Source: a bacterium (lineage in GTDB: Bacteria > Oederibacteriota > CAKKQC01). From it: DNA of 64,000 nt. This document shows, piece after piece, positions 42,289 to 50,874 of this stretch. The position numbers and the translations under genes are program-made. Below the pieces are notes generated by a model. It saw nothing but the letters and a program-made list of their open reading frames with translations. It made no database searches and was not told the DNA's origin. Position 1 is the stretch's first letter; each line of letters begins with the position of its first letter. The stretch lies in assembly GCA_919901855.1 (NCBI GenBank), contig CAKKQC010000012.1, forward strand, positions 99,035 through 163,034. The letters are read 5' to 3'.

Positions 42289-42602
42289 CCTGGCTGACAG
42301 CGGCTTGGGAGGATCTTGAGAGCGTGGCCGAGTATGTCGCCAAGGACTCCCCGGTCTATGCTGCGGCAATCGTCCGTGAGGCCCGAGATGCGGCACGTTC
42401 GCTCTCCCGGTTCCCGATGAGGGGGCGCGTCGTTCCAGAGCTGAGCCGGAAGGATGTCCGCGAACTCATCGTGGGTAGCTATCGAATGATCTACAGGGTC
42501 GGCGCGGGCGAGTCGCTGATCCTGGCATTCATCCACGGCGCGCGCGACGTGGGCGAGATCACGCGCGAGCAGTCCTGGCGTCGCGGTCGGAACCTGAACT
42601 AA
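42273..42602 (+). CDS. ParE-type toxin
   Basis: A 109-residue protein with the RelE/ParE plan: VAWLTAAWEDLESVAEYVA, then FPMRGRVVPEL, VRELIVGSYRMIYRV and a closing strand ILAFIHGARD. The R-E-L-I-V-G-x-Y-R-x-I-Y-R core is typical of ParE. It is coupled to the small antitoxin upstream. Confidence 0.88.
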   Translation: MARKVAWLTAAWEDLESVAEYVAKDSPVYAAAIVREARDAARSLSRFPMRGRVVPELSRKDVRELIVGSYRMIYRVGAGESLILAFIHGARDVGEITREQSWRRGRNLN

Positions 42603-42689
42603 CCGGGCCAGAAGCGCCTTCGTGCCGTGGGGGACTTGCTGGCCAGGCTCGGATAGGGAGGACGAAACGAAGACCGCCAAGGAGGATTC

Positions 42690-43199
42690 ATGACCGTCTT
42701 CGAGGCGATACGCAGGCGCAGGTCGATCAGGAAGTACCGGGACCGGAAGATCCCGGCCGCGGCCCTGCGGCGGGTGCTGGAGGCGGCGCGGCTGGCGCCC
42801 AGCGCGAACAACCAGCAGGCGTGGCGGTTCATCGTCGTGCGCGACCGGGCGAAGCTCCGGAAGATCGCCAGGGCCTGCCGGTGGGGATCGTTCGTCGACC
42901 AGGCGCCGGTCGCCCTCGTCTTCTGCGGCACCGACGGCCGGGGGGTGATGACGAACGGCCAGCGGGCCGCCACCGTGGACGTCACCATCGCGATGTCCTA
43001 CGTGACACTGGCGGCCACGGAGCTCGGGCTGGGGACCTGCTGGTTGGCGTCGTATCGGGAGGCCCCGGTGAAGCGCCTGCTGGGCATCCCGCGGAAGGCG
43101 ACCGTGGTGGGCATCACGCCTCTCGGCTACCCGGCGGAGCATCCCGGCCCGCGTCCGCGGAAGAAGCCGGGCGAGGTGGTCCGGCTCGACCGGTGGTGA
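42690..43199 (+). CDS. Nitroreductase-family flavoprotein
   Basis: A 169-residue FMN-dependent family member: MTVFEAIRRRRSIRKYRDRK at the start, LEAARLAPSANNQQAWRF (FMN-contacting), AMSYVTLAATELGLGTCW in the middle and ITPLGYPAE near the end. These hallmarks are complete, and short single-domain forms of this length are common. The physiological substrate is unknown. Confidence 0.92.
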   Translation: MTVFEAIRRRRSIRKYRDRKIPAAALRRVLEAARLAPSANNQQAWRFIVVRDRAKLRKIARACRWGSFVDQAPVALVFCGTDGRGVMTNGQRAATVDVTIAMSYVTLAATELGLGTCWLASYREAPVKRLLGIPRKATVVGITPLGYPAEHPGPRPRKKPGEVVRLDRW

Positions 43200-43267
43200 A
43201 CGGCGCGAACGGACGCAGAGCGTTCCCCACCGGCTGACAAAGGGATGACCCCTGCACTCGCGTTGGC

Positions 43268-43273
43268 TATGAT
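43268..43273 (+). promoter_or_regulatory. -10 box of the GHKL ATPase gene
   Basis: TATGAT, 8 bases before the ATG, which predicts a leaderless mRNA. Confidence 0.45.
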
Positions 43274-43281
43274 GGGGCTCG

Positions 43282-44781
43282 ATGGGTGAGACCCGGATCG
43301 AACTCCGGCACCTCCTCGAGGACCTGCGGGACGCCTACCCGTGGTCCGAAGAGGAGATCGTGGTCACCGAGCTGATCGCGAACGCGCTCGACTCCAGGGC
43401 GTCGGTGCTCGCCTTCACCGTGGACGTCGCGGCGCAGACGTTCGCGCTCGCGGACAACGGCCGGGGGATGACGGCCAAGGGGCTCAAGGGCTACCACGAC
43501 ATCGCGGCCACCACGAAGACGCGCGGCCGCGGGATCGGGTTCGCGGGCGTCGGGGCGAAGCTCGCGCTCCTCTCGGCGGACCACGTGGTGACCGAGACCC
43601 GGCACGGCGCCTACCACCGCGCGACGCGCTGGAAGCTCGAGAACCCGCGGCGCGCGCCGTGGAGCTACGTGCCGCCGCGGGGGCTCGTCGCGGGGCCCAA
43701 CGGCACCGCCGTCGTGATCGCGCTCAAGGAGCGCGCGTCCCCCCTGCTCAAGGCTTCGTTCGTCGAGCGGACCGTCCAGGAGCATTTCCAGGCGCTCCTG
43801 ATCCCGCAGATGAACGAGATCCTCAAGATCGTGTACCCACAGGGCGTCACGATCTCGGTCAACGGGAGGACGTTGACTCCCCCCGAGACCGGCGAGCTCG
43901 CGGACCGCAAGCCGCTGTGGGTGCGGGCTCCGGGCATCCGGGGCCTGGCGGGGTACGGGTTCGTCGGTAGGGTGGCCGCGCCCCTGCCGGACGCGCTCGC
44001 CGGCATCGCGGTTTCCGCGTACGGCAAGACGATCAAGCGGGGCTGGGAGTGGCTCGGGATCTCGCTTCGTAACCCCGGCCTCGTGACGGGGCTCGTCGAG
44101 GTGCCCCAGCTCGTGGAACTGCTCAACACGAGCAAGTCCGACTTCCTCAAGGACAGCCGGAACCTGCCCCGGTACTACCGCCTGCGCAAGGGAATCCAGA
44201 CGGCGGTGGAGCCGGTCCTCAAGGAGTTGGGGGAGCTCGCCGTGTCCGCGGCCCCGCGTGAGCGGGGAGCGGGCGACCTCGGACGACGGTTCGAGCGCGT
44301 GCTCGACAACCTCCTCCCCGAGTTCCCGGAACTCTCGCCCCTCCTGGGGCGGCGGCTCGCGGGCCGCCCGGGGGCGGTGGCGGTGCGGGGCGAGCAGGGG
44401 GACGCCTTCGGGGAGCGGGTCCCGCTCGAACTGGGGGCGCCTCCGGCCGATCCGGAGGGGCCGCCGGAGGTGACCGGGAAGCCGGAGCCGCCGCCAGACG
44501 GACCCGAGGATCCCTCCGCCTCCGCGCCGCGGTCGCGCCGGCCGACGATGAAGGTCGCGTTCGCCGACGACGCCGGCCGCGAGGAACTGGCCCGGCTCGA
44601 GGAGGACACGCTCATCGTGAACCGCGCCCACCCGGCGTTCCAGCGCGCGCACGACACCGGCGAGGGCGACTACCACCTCGCGCTCTGCCTGGCGTGGGTG
44701 CTCGCGGGCTACCTCCCTCCCGAGAAACCCTCCCGGCAGTTCATCGGCCGGTTCCTCGCCCGGTGGGGCGACGAGCGGTAA
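43282..44781 (+). CDS. GHKL (Hsp90/MutL-type) ATPase-domain protein of unknown role
   Basis: A 499-residue protein. The N-terminal Bergerat fold has ELIANALDS (Mg-binding N34), DNGRGM (D58) and a glycine lid GIGFAGVGAKLAL. A second domain of S5-like character follows. A Pro-rich, low-complexity linker (~residues 385-425) leads to a C-terminal helical domain with IVNRAHPAFQRAHD. The ATPase fold is clear. The overall protein is not classical MutL, Hsp90 or a sensor kinase and may be a stand-alone conformational ATPase. Confidence 0.7.
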   Translation: MGETRIELRHLLEDLRDAYPWSEEEIVVTELIANALDSRASVLAFTVDVAAQTFALADNGRGMTAKGLKGYHDIAATTKTRGRGIGFAGVGAKLALLSADHVVTETRHGAYHRATRWKLENPRRAPWSYVPPRGLVAGPNGTAVVIALKERASPLLKASFVERTVQEHFQALLIPQMNEILKIVYPQGVTISVNGRTLTPPETGELADRKPLWVRAPGIRGLAGYGFVGRVAAPLPDALAGIAVSAYGKTIKRGWEWLGISLRNPGLVTGLVEVPQLVELLNTSKSDFLKDSRNLPRYYRLRKGIQTAVEPVLKELGELAVSAAPRERGAGDLGRRFERVLDNLLPEFPELSPLLGRRLAGRPGAVAVRGEQGDAFGERVPLELGAPPADPEGPPEVTGKPEPPPDGPEDPSASAPRSRRPTMKVAFADDAGREELARLEEDTLIVNRAHPAFQRAHDTGEGDYHLALCLAWVLAGYLPPEKPSRQFIGRFLARWGDER

Positions 44782-44886
44782 CGAGGCAGTTGAGCCGGAT
44801 TCCCGTGCGCATCCGCATATGGAGGATGTCTGCATCCCATTTCACGGGCTCGGCAGGGCCTTGGAGTGCGGTATTATGGGAATGCC

Positions 44887-45438
44887 ATGAGCCAGCTCAA
44901 GACCAGGCCCCGCCGGACCGTTGACGACTACCTCAAGCTTCCCGAAGGAACCCGGGCCGAGCTGATCGAGGGGGAAATCCTGATGACGCCATCGCCGAAG
45001 TTGTCGCACCAAGTCGTTTCCAGGAATCTGTTCGTGCATCTGGACTCGTTCGTGCGCACGCGCGGGCTCGGCGAGGCCTTGTACGCGCCCATGGACGTCC
45101 ACTTGCCTTCTGGCGACATCGTTCAACCGGACGTGCTGTTCGTGGCGACGGCCAACGCCGGCATCATGCAGGACTGGATCCGGGGAGCTCCCGACCTCCT
45201 CGTCGAGATTCTCTCGCCCGAGGGCGTCGAGCGCGACCGGATGGTCAAGCGGGACCTGTATGCCCGAAATGGGGTCAAGGAGTATTGGCTCGTCGATCCG
45301 GAAGCCCGCAGCGTGGAGGTTTTGGGGTTGAACGCCTCCGGCCGCTACGAGCCTTCCGGGTACTTCGAGGAGCGGGACACGGTGGTTTCTCCCCTGCTGG
45401 CCGGACTGAGCCTGCCCGTCGCCAAGCTATTCCAGTAA
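44887..45438 (+). CDS. Uma2-family (DUF820) putative endonuclease
   Basis: A 183-residue Uma2 protein: TVDDYLKLPEGTRAELIEGE at the start, then SGDIVQPDVLFV with the catalytic Asp, and PDLLVEILSPEGVERDR with the Glu of the PD-(D/E)xK fold, followed by KRDLYARNGVKEYWLVDP. The family is common in accessory regions and has no agreed cellular role. A TATTAT box lies 9 bases before the ATG at 44887. Confidence 0.88.
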   Translation: MSQLKTRPRRTVDDYLKLPEGTRAELIEGEILMTPSPKLSHQVVSRNLFVHLDSFVRTRGLGEALYAPMDVHLPSGDIVQPDVLFVATANAGIMQDWIRGAPDLLVEILSPEGVERDRMVKRDLYARNGVKEYWLVDPEARSVEVLGLNASGRYEPSGYFEERDTVVSPLLAGLSLPVAKLFQ

Positions 45439-45444
45439 CCTCTC

Positions 45445-45875
45445 GGGTTATCATTGCCGCGCTGGGGGCCTTGTGCCTCCTGGGATGCCGGCATGGTACA
45501 GTCCGGGACATGAGCACCACCGCGGATGGAGCCCGCTCATACGCCACCACGTTCCCGAAGACGGAAGCCCGGCTCTCCGTCGAACAACCCCTACCTCCAC
45601 ATCGCGAGCTGGGGCGGCACCCTTTCATCACCATGTACATCAACGGCGTCCAGGTCCTCCAGGTCGAGGACCGGGGGGTCTTCAAGTTCAGCGACGGCAA
45701 GTCCTACGGCCCGTGGCCGACCGGCGCCCCCGGCATCGGCTTCTACAGGCAATGCGATTCAACAACCGTCCGCTGCCTGCAGAGGCCGTTGGGGCTTCAC
45801 AACGGCCTCTACGACGACGTCGACAACGAGTGGAGTGCCTTCGGCATCTCCGCATTCTCCGCTACGGGGAGGTAG
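45445..45875 (+). pseudogene. Remnant of a secreted beta-sandwich (LamG-like) lipoprotein
   Basis: The frame carries a lipobox-like segment (IIAALGALCLLGC) without a usable start codon, a nondescript stretch, and then ITMYINGVQVLQVEDRGVF and GAPGIGFYRQ, the closing strands of a concanavalin A-like or 3-keto-disaccharide hydrolase-type domain. The preceding strand (NPYLHIASWGG) lies in another frame, around 45590. A signal end joined to a C-terminal end by deletion and frameshift is the best explanation. The ATG at 45510 could give a 121-residue product, but no function is expected. Confidence 0.5.
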
Positions 45876-45938
45876 GTGGGGGGATGGGTCCATTGGATCC
45901 TGAGGCGAATCCAACGGGCTAGGGATGACCTCGGCGGG

Positions 45939-46778
45939 CTACAGTAGTTCGCAGAAGGCTTCTACGCCGATGATCTTCTTGTCGGGGAAGATGATGCCAC
46001 CTATCTGTTGCAGTCTCTGATCCTCCGTCACCATTAGGTCCAGGCCAGCCATGTAGACAAGTTGTTCGTCATCGCAGAGATCTCCAGAATCCACTCTGCG
46101 ATTCATGACCCAGTTCCAGAACATCCTTGCCGTGGTGATTCGGAACAGTGTCTTGGTGTAGGGGAAGTCATCGAGATGCTCATGGAGTGTCTCGAGCCTC
46201 CTTCGTGCAAGGGGACGCGTCTCAGCCTTCAGGTAGTCCTGTGCGAGATCTCGGGAGACCAAAGGCAGCATGAAAGCCTCAAATGCTTCGTAGACGCTGT
46301 ACTTCTCCTGCAGATCACCATGCAGACCGCGCTCCTCCAGTTCCCTTCTGAGACGATCCTGATGAACGTGGCGATGGGCAAAGGCCTTCCGCTTCTTCTC
46401 GGCCGCGGCGTCCACAAATGCTCTGAGGTCACCGAGCGAGCCGGTCGCAGACACCGTTCCCAGATGCTCCTTTAGCAACGTGACCTCTCCGGAATCGGCA
46501 AACAGGCGACTCTCCGCCTCCAGTTCTCCTTGGATGATCTGTCCGTAGTGGTTGAGGACCCTACCGGACGCGAGCAGGCGCAACAGGAGGCCTGTCCGCC
46601 GCGACAAGAGTGCCCGACTAGTGCTCGCATCCATAGCGAGAACTTCTGTCGCAAGCTCGTTCGTTGCGTAGAAGGAATGCTTCCTGGTGGAGAAGGATTG
46701 GAGCAGTACTGCCCGCGTCTCGTCGTTGAGCGAGGAATCGATCCTCGCCAGCGCGCTATTGTCGATTGCTGTCTTCAC
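45939..46778 (-). CDS. PIN-like domain protein of unknown function
   Basis: A 279-residue minus-strand protein starting with GTG. MKTAIDNSALARID has an early Asp, and DDEQLVYMAGLDLMVTEDQRL at the C-terminal end has the acidic cluster and V-T-x-D that close PIN nuclease folds; a long helical insert lies between. Distant PIN-like RNase is the inference. GC content is lower than in the core genome, and the next gene is divergent and encodes a protease, both typical of a defence island. Confidence 0.5.
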   Translation of the reverse strand: MKTAIDNSALARIDSSLNDETRAVLLQSFSTRKHSFYATNELATEVLAMDASTSRALLSRRTGLLLRLLASGRVLNHYGQIIQGELEAESRLFADSGEVTLLKEHLGTVSATGSLGDLRAFVDAAAEKKRKAFAHRHVHQDRLRRELEERGLHGDLQEKYSVYEAFEAFMLPLVSRDLAQDYLKAETRPLARRRLETLHEHLDDFPYTKTLFRITTARMFWNWVMNRRVDSGDLCDDEQLVYMAGLDLMVTEDQRLQQIGGIIFPDKKIIGVEAFCELL

Positions 46779-46897
46779 GTCCGGTTCCTTGGGGATGATA
46801 ACACTGGAACCCCGTGGAGGTGAGGGTCATCCTTGGGATCATGTCGTGCCGTGAAGAATCCAATGAACCTATAGGTGACCTCGGTCTTCCCCAAGAG

Positions 46898-46903
46898 TAA
46901 GAT
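46898..46903 (+). promoter_or_regulatory. -10 box of the trypsin-like protease gene
   Basis: TAAGAT, 6 bases before the ATG; a leaderless start is predicted. Confidence 0.4.
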
Positions 46904-46909
46904 AGGCCC

Positions 46910-47776
46910 ATGGCCCTTCTGCCGCCTGAGTTCTTGAATGCAGTGGTTGCGATTGAGCAGAAGGTAGAGGATGCCAGCTTGAGGGAGCCTGCCTACGTTG
47001 TTCTTGGAACGGGTTTCATGGTCATCTTTCCCACAGAACCAGAGGTCGCAGGGCGGACGGTGAGCGGAAGGGTCTATCTGGTAACCGCACGCCATGTGCT
47101 GTTGGCGGCACTGCAGAGCGGTCGGCGTGTGGTTCATCTCCGATTCAACAGGGGTTCCCTCAGGAACCCTCTTGAGATGGCGATTCAGGATGCCGCGGGC
47201 AACAACCTATGGTTGGAGAGCAAGGATAGGAACGCCGATATCGTCCTGATCCCCGTCAACACTAGGGTGCTGGAGCGGGCCGGCGTGCATGTGGAGAGGA
47301 TAGGGCCGCACAAGATGGCGGAAGTGCGCGGCCCGCCCAGAACTCCGGTTGCAGAAGGTGACGCTGTCTTCGTGGTTGGGTTTCCAGCGTTCATCCAGGG
47401 GATTTCTACCAAGCGCGTCATCGTTCGCTCTGGCACGATATCCTGCTTGGACTCCGACATGATTGACGGTGCTGGAGGATTTCTCATCGAGTCCTTTTCC
47501 TTTGGGGGCAGTAGCGGAGCGCCAGTATTCGTCAGGCCGACAATGGAGAGCGTGGGGGAGACGGAAGCCATTACCGATTGCATCCTTCTGGGGATCGTGA
47601 CTCAAAAGTTCCAGTATCAAGAGTATGCTCCTGTCGTGGGAGGGGGCAAGACACCAACCTTTCAGCCGGTAGCGCCAGTACCACTGACCGGTGAGAACTC
47701 CGGAATCTCGCTGGTTGTGCCCGCAGACTTCATCAAGGAGATAGCCGAAAGGGACATTGGGAAGAAGTGCTGGTAG
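46910..47776 (+). CDS. Trypsin-like serine protease without signal peptide
   Basis: A 288-residue protein with a complete catalytic triad: H62 in VTARHVL, D110 in NADIVLIPV and S202 in GGSSGAPVF. There is no signal peptide or transmembrane segment, so it is probably cytoplasmic. Cytoplasmic trypsin-like proteases commonly act as effectors in anti-phage systems. The neighbours, a PIN-like protein and a STAND-NTPase fragment, support that reading. The stop is followed within 8 bases by repeat B copy 1. Confidence 0.75.
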   Translation: MALLPPEFLNAVVAIEQKVEDASLREPAYVVLGTGFMVIFPTEPEVAGRTVSGRVYLVTARHVLLAALQSGRRVVHLRFNRGSLRNPLEMAIQDAAGNNLWLESKDRNADIVLIPVNTRVLERAGVHVERIGPHKMAEVRGPPRTPVAEGDAVFVVGFPAFIQGISTKRVIVRSGTISCLDSDMIDGAGGFLIESFSFGGSSGAPVFVRPTMESVGETEAITDCILLGIVTQKFQYQEYAPVVGGGKTPTFQPVAPVPLTGENSGISLVVPADFIKEIAERDIGKKCW

Positions 47777-47783
47777 GAGGAGA

Positions 47784-47841
47784 GGGACACTCTTTGGATC
47801 ATTGGATTATCCGGAGCATTCAATGATCCCAAGAGTGTCCC
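47784..47841. repeat. Hairpin repeat family B, copy 1
   Basis: A 58-nt hairpin: left arm GGGACACTCTTTGGATCATT, right arm its near-complement ending AAGAGTGTCCC. It is a direct repeat of copy 2. Most of the rest of the 236-base gap to the next gene (47842-48012) shows nothing recognisable. Confidence 0.75.
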
Positions 47842-48012
47842 CGGGCCCGGAGCTCCTTCTCAGGAACGGTCTTCGGGCCTCTGTCCCTTCTCTGCTACGG
47901 ACAGGACGGCGCGAGCTTCCTGAGGAGACTGGTCCCAGTTGGAAGGAGACGATTGCGACTGCCTAGCCCACTGCGTCCTTTGATTGGTCTCACCGCAACG
48001 TTCGGAACACCA

Positions 48013-48984
48013 TCAGTCAACCGGCAGGGTGTCGAAGAGCTGTTCGAGCTCTTCGTCATCCGCGTCCTGCGGTTCGTCGTCGTAGGGATCAGGATCATAT
48101 CCGTACTCTGGCTCATCGGGCACATCATCGCCTTCTTCGTGACGTGTCCTTGCCCGTTCTGCCTCACGTTCAACCGCGACTGTATATTCCTTCTGAAGAG
48201 AGAGGAGTTGCTCGAGGACGAGAGGCATTGCCGTTCCAAGGGCCGAGGTAATCCGCAAGACGTTCTCTCCAAACCGGCCCATGAATCGCGCTCCACTCTC
48301 CGGGTCATCGAATGGAAGGCTCGACAATTCGGGGAGCGCATTGACCAGATACTGTTCCAGCCGTGTCCGAGCCACAAGAACGTCATGGTTCGACAATGCG
48401 TCAGGGAACGCTTCGATGTACTCAGCAAGAGAGAGGAAGTCGCGAATCCCGGTGCGCTCTCCCTGAAGAACCTGCGCCAATACGAAGCTCTTCCACGCTG
48501 TTGTGGTAAACAGCTGTGCTGTGGGCTTCCGGTGTTCCGCAAAGTAGAGGGTGGCAAGTTCCCCCAGGACGCTCTCGCGGCTCGTCAAGTTGGTCATCCA
48601 AGGGCGAGTGAGCAGAGCGTCGAGCAACTGGTCCCGAATGTGCGAGATGAAAGGAGTCACGGCGGTCGAGCCTATCGCGCAATCCACCGAGAGGAGGTTG
48701 CCAAAACGGGAAATGCAGTGCCGCGGCAGTCCTTCGATCGCATCCCGCTTGAGCTCAACGTGATCCGCCGTGATCTCATCAGAGAGGATCGTGCGCTCAA
48801 CCGCCGCCTCCCAGCTCTTTCGAACGGCTCGGTTCGCGAAAGTCGGGACTTCGGGGGCGCCAGCGAATACCACACGTGCGGACAAGCACTGGTTGAAGAA
48901 GAGTATGCCGTCTAGGAGTCTGCAGAGGCGTTCCGAGTGACCGAGTATGTACATCGTGAGATAGTCGCGGACGGATGGGTTCAC
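48013..48984 (-). pseudogene. C-terminal fragment of a STAND-NTPase defence protein
   Basis: A 323-residue minus-strand frame whose first residues SFVNPSVRDYLTMYILG and LLDGILFFNQCL match the motif that follows the ATPase/winged-helix part in nSTAND3-type proteins (F-x-N-P-S-V-R-x-F/Y-L). No Walker motifs are present. Upstream the frame runs only a few codons into repeat B copy 2 and stops, so the gene appears truncated by the repeat. The tail is strongly acidic (EPEYGYDPDPYDDEPQDADD). It could still be translated from the GTG at 48984. Confidence 0.55.
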
Positions 48985-49002
48985 GAAGCTAAGAGGAGGA
49001 GA

Positions 49003-49060
49003 GGGACACTCTTTGGATCATTGGATTGTCCGGAGAATCCAATGATCCAAAGAGTGTCCC
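49003..49060. repeat. Hairpin repeat family B, copy 2
   Basis: A 58-nt hairpin with arms GGGACACTCTTTGGATCATT and AATGATCCAAAGAGTGTCCC. It is in the same orientation as copy 1 and shares the right flank CGGGCCCGGAG. The two copies bracket the STAND fragment. Confidence 0.8.
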
Positions 49061-49136
49061 CGGGCCCGGAGTGGCTCCCCGGGGGAAGAGCCAACGGCAT
49101 GAAGGGTGCCCCGCACTTCCATGCTAGCCTATGAAC

Positions 49137-49976
49137 ATGCAAGTGGATTTCGACCGTGAACGGGCGTGGTGGGACGCGAAGGCGCCGAAGGAGAATGTCG
49201 ACTTCGGCGGCAGTGATATCAACCGCGCGCTCCGGTGGCGGGAACTGGAACGGCACCTGAAGGGGGTGCGGTCGATCCTGGATGTGGGGGGAGGGACGGG
49301 AGCGTTCTCGATTCCGCTGGCCCGTCGCGGATTCAAGGTGGTCCACGTCGACTTCTCGCCGGAGATGATCCGGATTGCCCGGCGCAAGGCGGCCGGGGTC
49401 AGGAACCTCAGCTTTGTCGAGGCGAACTCGACGGACCTGTCCATGTTCCCGGACCGGTCCTTCGACCTCGTGCTGAACATGGACGGCGCGATCACGTTCT
49501 GCGGATCGATGGCGGGCCGGGCGATCCGCGAGAGTTGCCGGGTCACGCGCAAGACGCTCATCGCCGCGGTCGCCAACCGGCTGCTGATGATACCGATCAT
49601 GGCCGTCGCTGGCCTTCCACGGAAGATGTACAAGGCTCTCGGGCCGATGGTGAAGGAGGGTCTCTGGCACCAGGACCAGTTTGCCGAGAACCGGAAGCTG
49701 GGGAAGGGGTCTACCCAGGACTACTTCGGCGCATTCAAGGCGTTCCTCCCGGACGAGCTCGAGAAGGCGATCTCGGCGTGCGGCCTGCGGGTTCTTCGCT
49801 GTGGCGGGCTGGGGTCCCTGGCATATCTCTGCCAACAGCAGAAGGTGGAGTCACTACCCGACAAAGGGCGGATCTACAGGAGATTCCTCGATCTCTGCGA
49901 GGAGTTCGACCGGTTGATGCCCGGCGGTCCCGGAACCAGACAGCGGGCCGGCCTCATCGCGGTGGCCCGCCGGTAG
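49137..49976 (+). CDS. Class I SAM-dependent methyltransferase
   Basis: A 279-residue protein. SAM-binding motif I reads ILDVGGGTGAFSIPLA near residue 41, followed by VHVDFSPEMIRIAR and FDLVLNMDGAITFCG. The C-terminal part resembles the ubiE/BioC-like group, but the substrate is unknown. A TAGCCT box at 49125-49130 lies 6 bases before the ATG at 49137, which favours this start over the ATG at 49131. Its 3' end overlaps the convergent acetyltransferase gene by about 122 bases. Confidence 0.88.
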   Translation: MQVDFDRERAWWDAKAPKENVDFGGSDINRALRWRELERHLKGVRSILDVGGGTGAFSIPLARRGFKVVHVDFSPEMIRIARRKAAGVRNLSFVEANSTDLSMFPDRSFDLVLNMDGAITFCGSMAGRAIRESCRVTRKTLIAAVANRLLMIPIMAVAGLPRKMYKALGPMVKEGLWHQDQFAENRKLGKGSTQDYFGAFKAFLPDELEKAISACGLRVLRCGGLGSLAYLCQQQKVESLPDKGRIYRRFLDLCEEFDRLMPGGPGTRQRAGLIAVARR

Positions 49977-50681
49977 AGGGGGAAGCGGTGGGCCGTCGCC
50001 TAAGGCGCGGTCGTAGGTGATGAAGCAGATCGTGTTGCCAGTCTTCGTGAATCCAGCAGATTCGTAGGAATGGGCGGCCCAGGGGGTATCAGACACCAGC
50101 CAAAGATTGACCTCTTTTACCTGGGACTCCGCCAGGTGGCGAATGAGGCAGTCGAGAACGCGCCTGCCGAATCCGCGGCCCTGGTGCTCCGGCCTCACGC
50201 AGACCCAGTTGATCTCGCCGGCATCCTCCTCCACCATTGCATGACCGAACGCAACGTCCTGTCCGTCCGATCGCAGGAGGACACCGTAGCAGCCTGGGTT
50301 GAAGAGATCGTCCTTGACCGAGGCGAGGGAGACGCGGAGGTCGGGAATGCCCGCGCGTGCATCGTTGATCAGAGCCTGAACCTTCGGCGCATCCGAGGGA
50401 TCTGCGATGCGGAGCTCATCCGCGAGAGGTGCGGGCTGGGGTACGCGTACGTCTGACATCGAGGCCGCGTATTCGTAGCCGGTCCAGAGGAGTTTCCATC
50501 CGGGGCTGGACAACAGCTCGGCGCCAAGTTCCGGACTGCATCCGCTCACGATCGCCCGCCGAAGGTCGTGGAGGCGAACGTACTCCCGAAGCGCCTCCGC
50601 CTCGCCCCGGACGTCCGGCCGGGGACCCTTCCAGCCGAACTCATGCCGCCCGGTGACTTCATTCAGTTCCGTGTAGACCAT
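49854..50681 (-). CDS. GNAT-family N-acetyltransferase
   Basis: A 275-residue protein with a GNAT fold in the second half: INWVCVRPEHQGRGFGRRVL is the acetyl-CoA pyrophosphate-binding motif (R-x-x-G-x-G), followed by VNLWLVSDTPWAAHSYESAG and FTKTG. The N-terminal ~100 residues form a degenerate second GNAT-like half. The last ~40 residues are Pro-rich and encoded antisense to the end of the methyltransferase gene, so they may have arisen by stop-codon loss. Confidence 0.82.
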   Translation of the reverse strand: MVYTELNEVTGRHEFGWKGPRPDVRGEAEALREYVRLHDLRRAIVSGCSPELGAELLSSPGWKLLWTGYEYAASMSDVRVPQPAPLADELRIADPSDAPKVQALINDARAGIPDLRVSLASVKDDLFNPGCYGVLLRSDGQDVAFGHAMVEEDAGEINWVCVRPEHQGRGFGRRVLDCLIRHLAESQVKEVNLWLVSDTPWAAHSYESAGFTKTGNTICFITYDRALGDGPPLPPLPAGHRDEAGPLSGSGTAGHQPVELLAEIEESPVDPPFVG

Positions 50682-50874
50682 TGCGAGATTCCCTGCCCAT
50701 CTTAGGCCGGATCGGGGACGGTTGACGTCCGTGGTATCTTGAGAACAGGTCGTCGGGCGACCTCCAGTCCACGGAAAGGGTAGAAGCCCCCCGCAGTCGA
50801 CCGCACAACTTGCCTCGGACCTTCTTCCAGCCTATGCGTTGTGGACCGCAGGGCAAACCACTAAGGAGGCCGAG

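Noticed and set aside
47953..48915. Plus-strand frame of 320 codons opposite the STAND fragment
   Set aside because: The minus-strand frame has a recognisable family motif and an acidic tail of normal composition; the plus frame has none.
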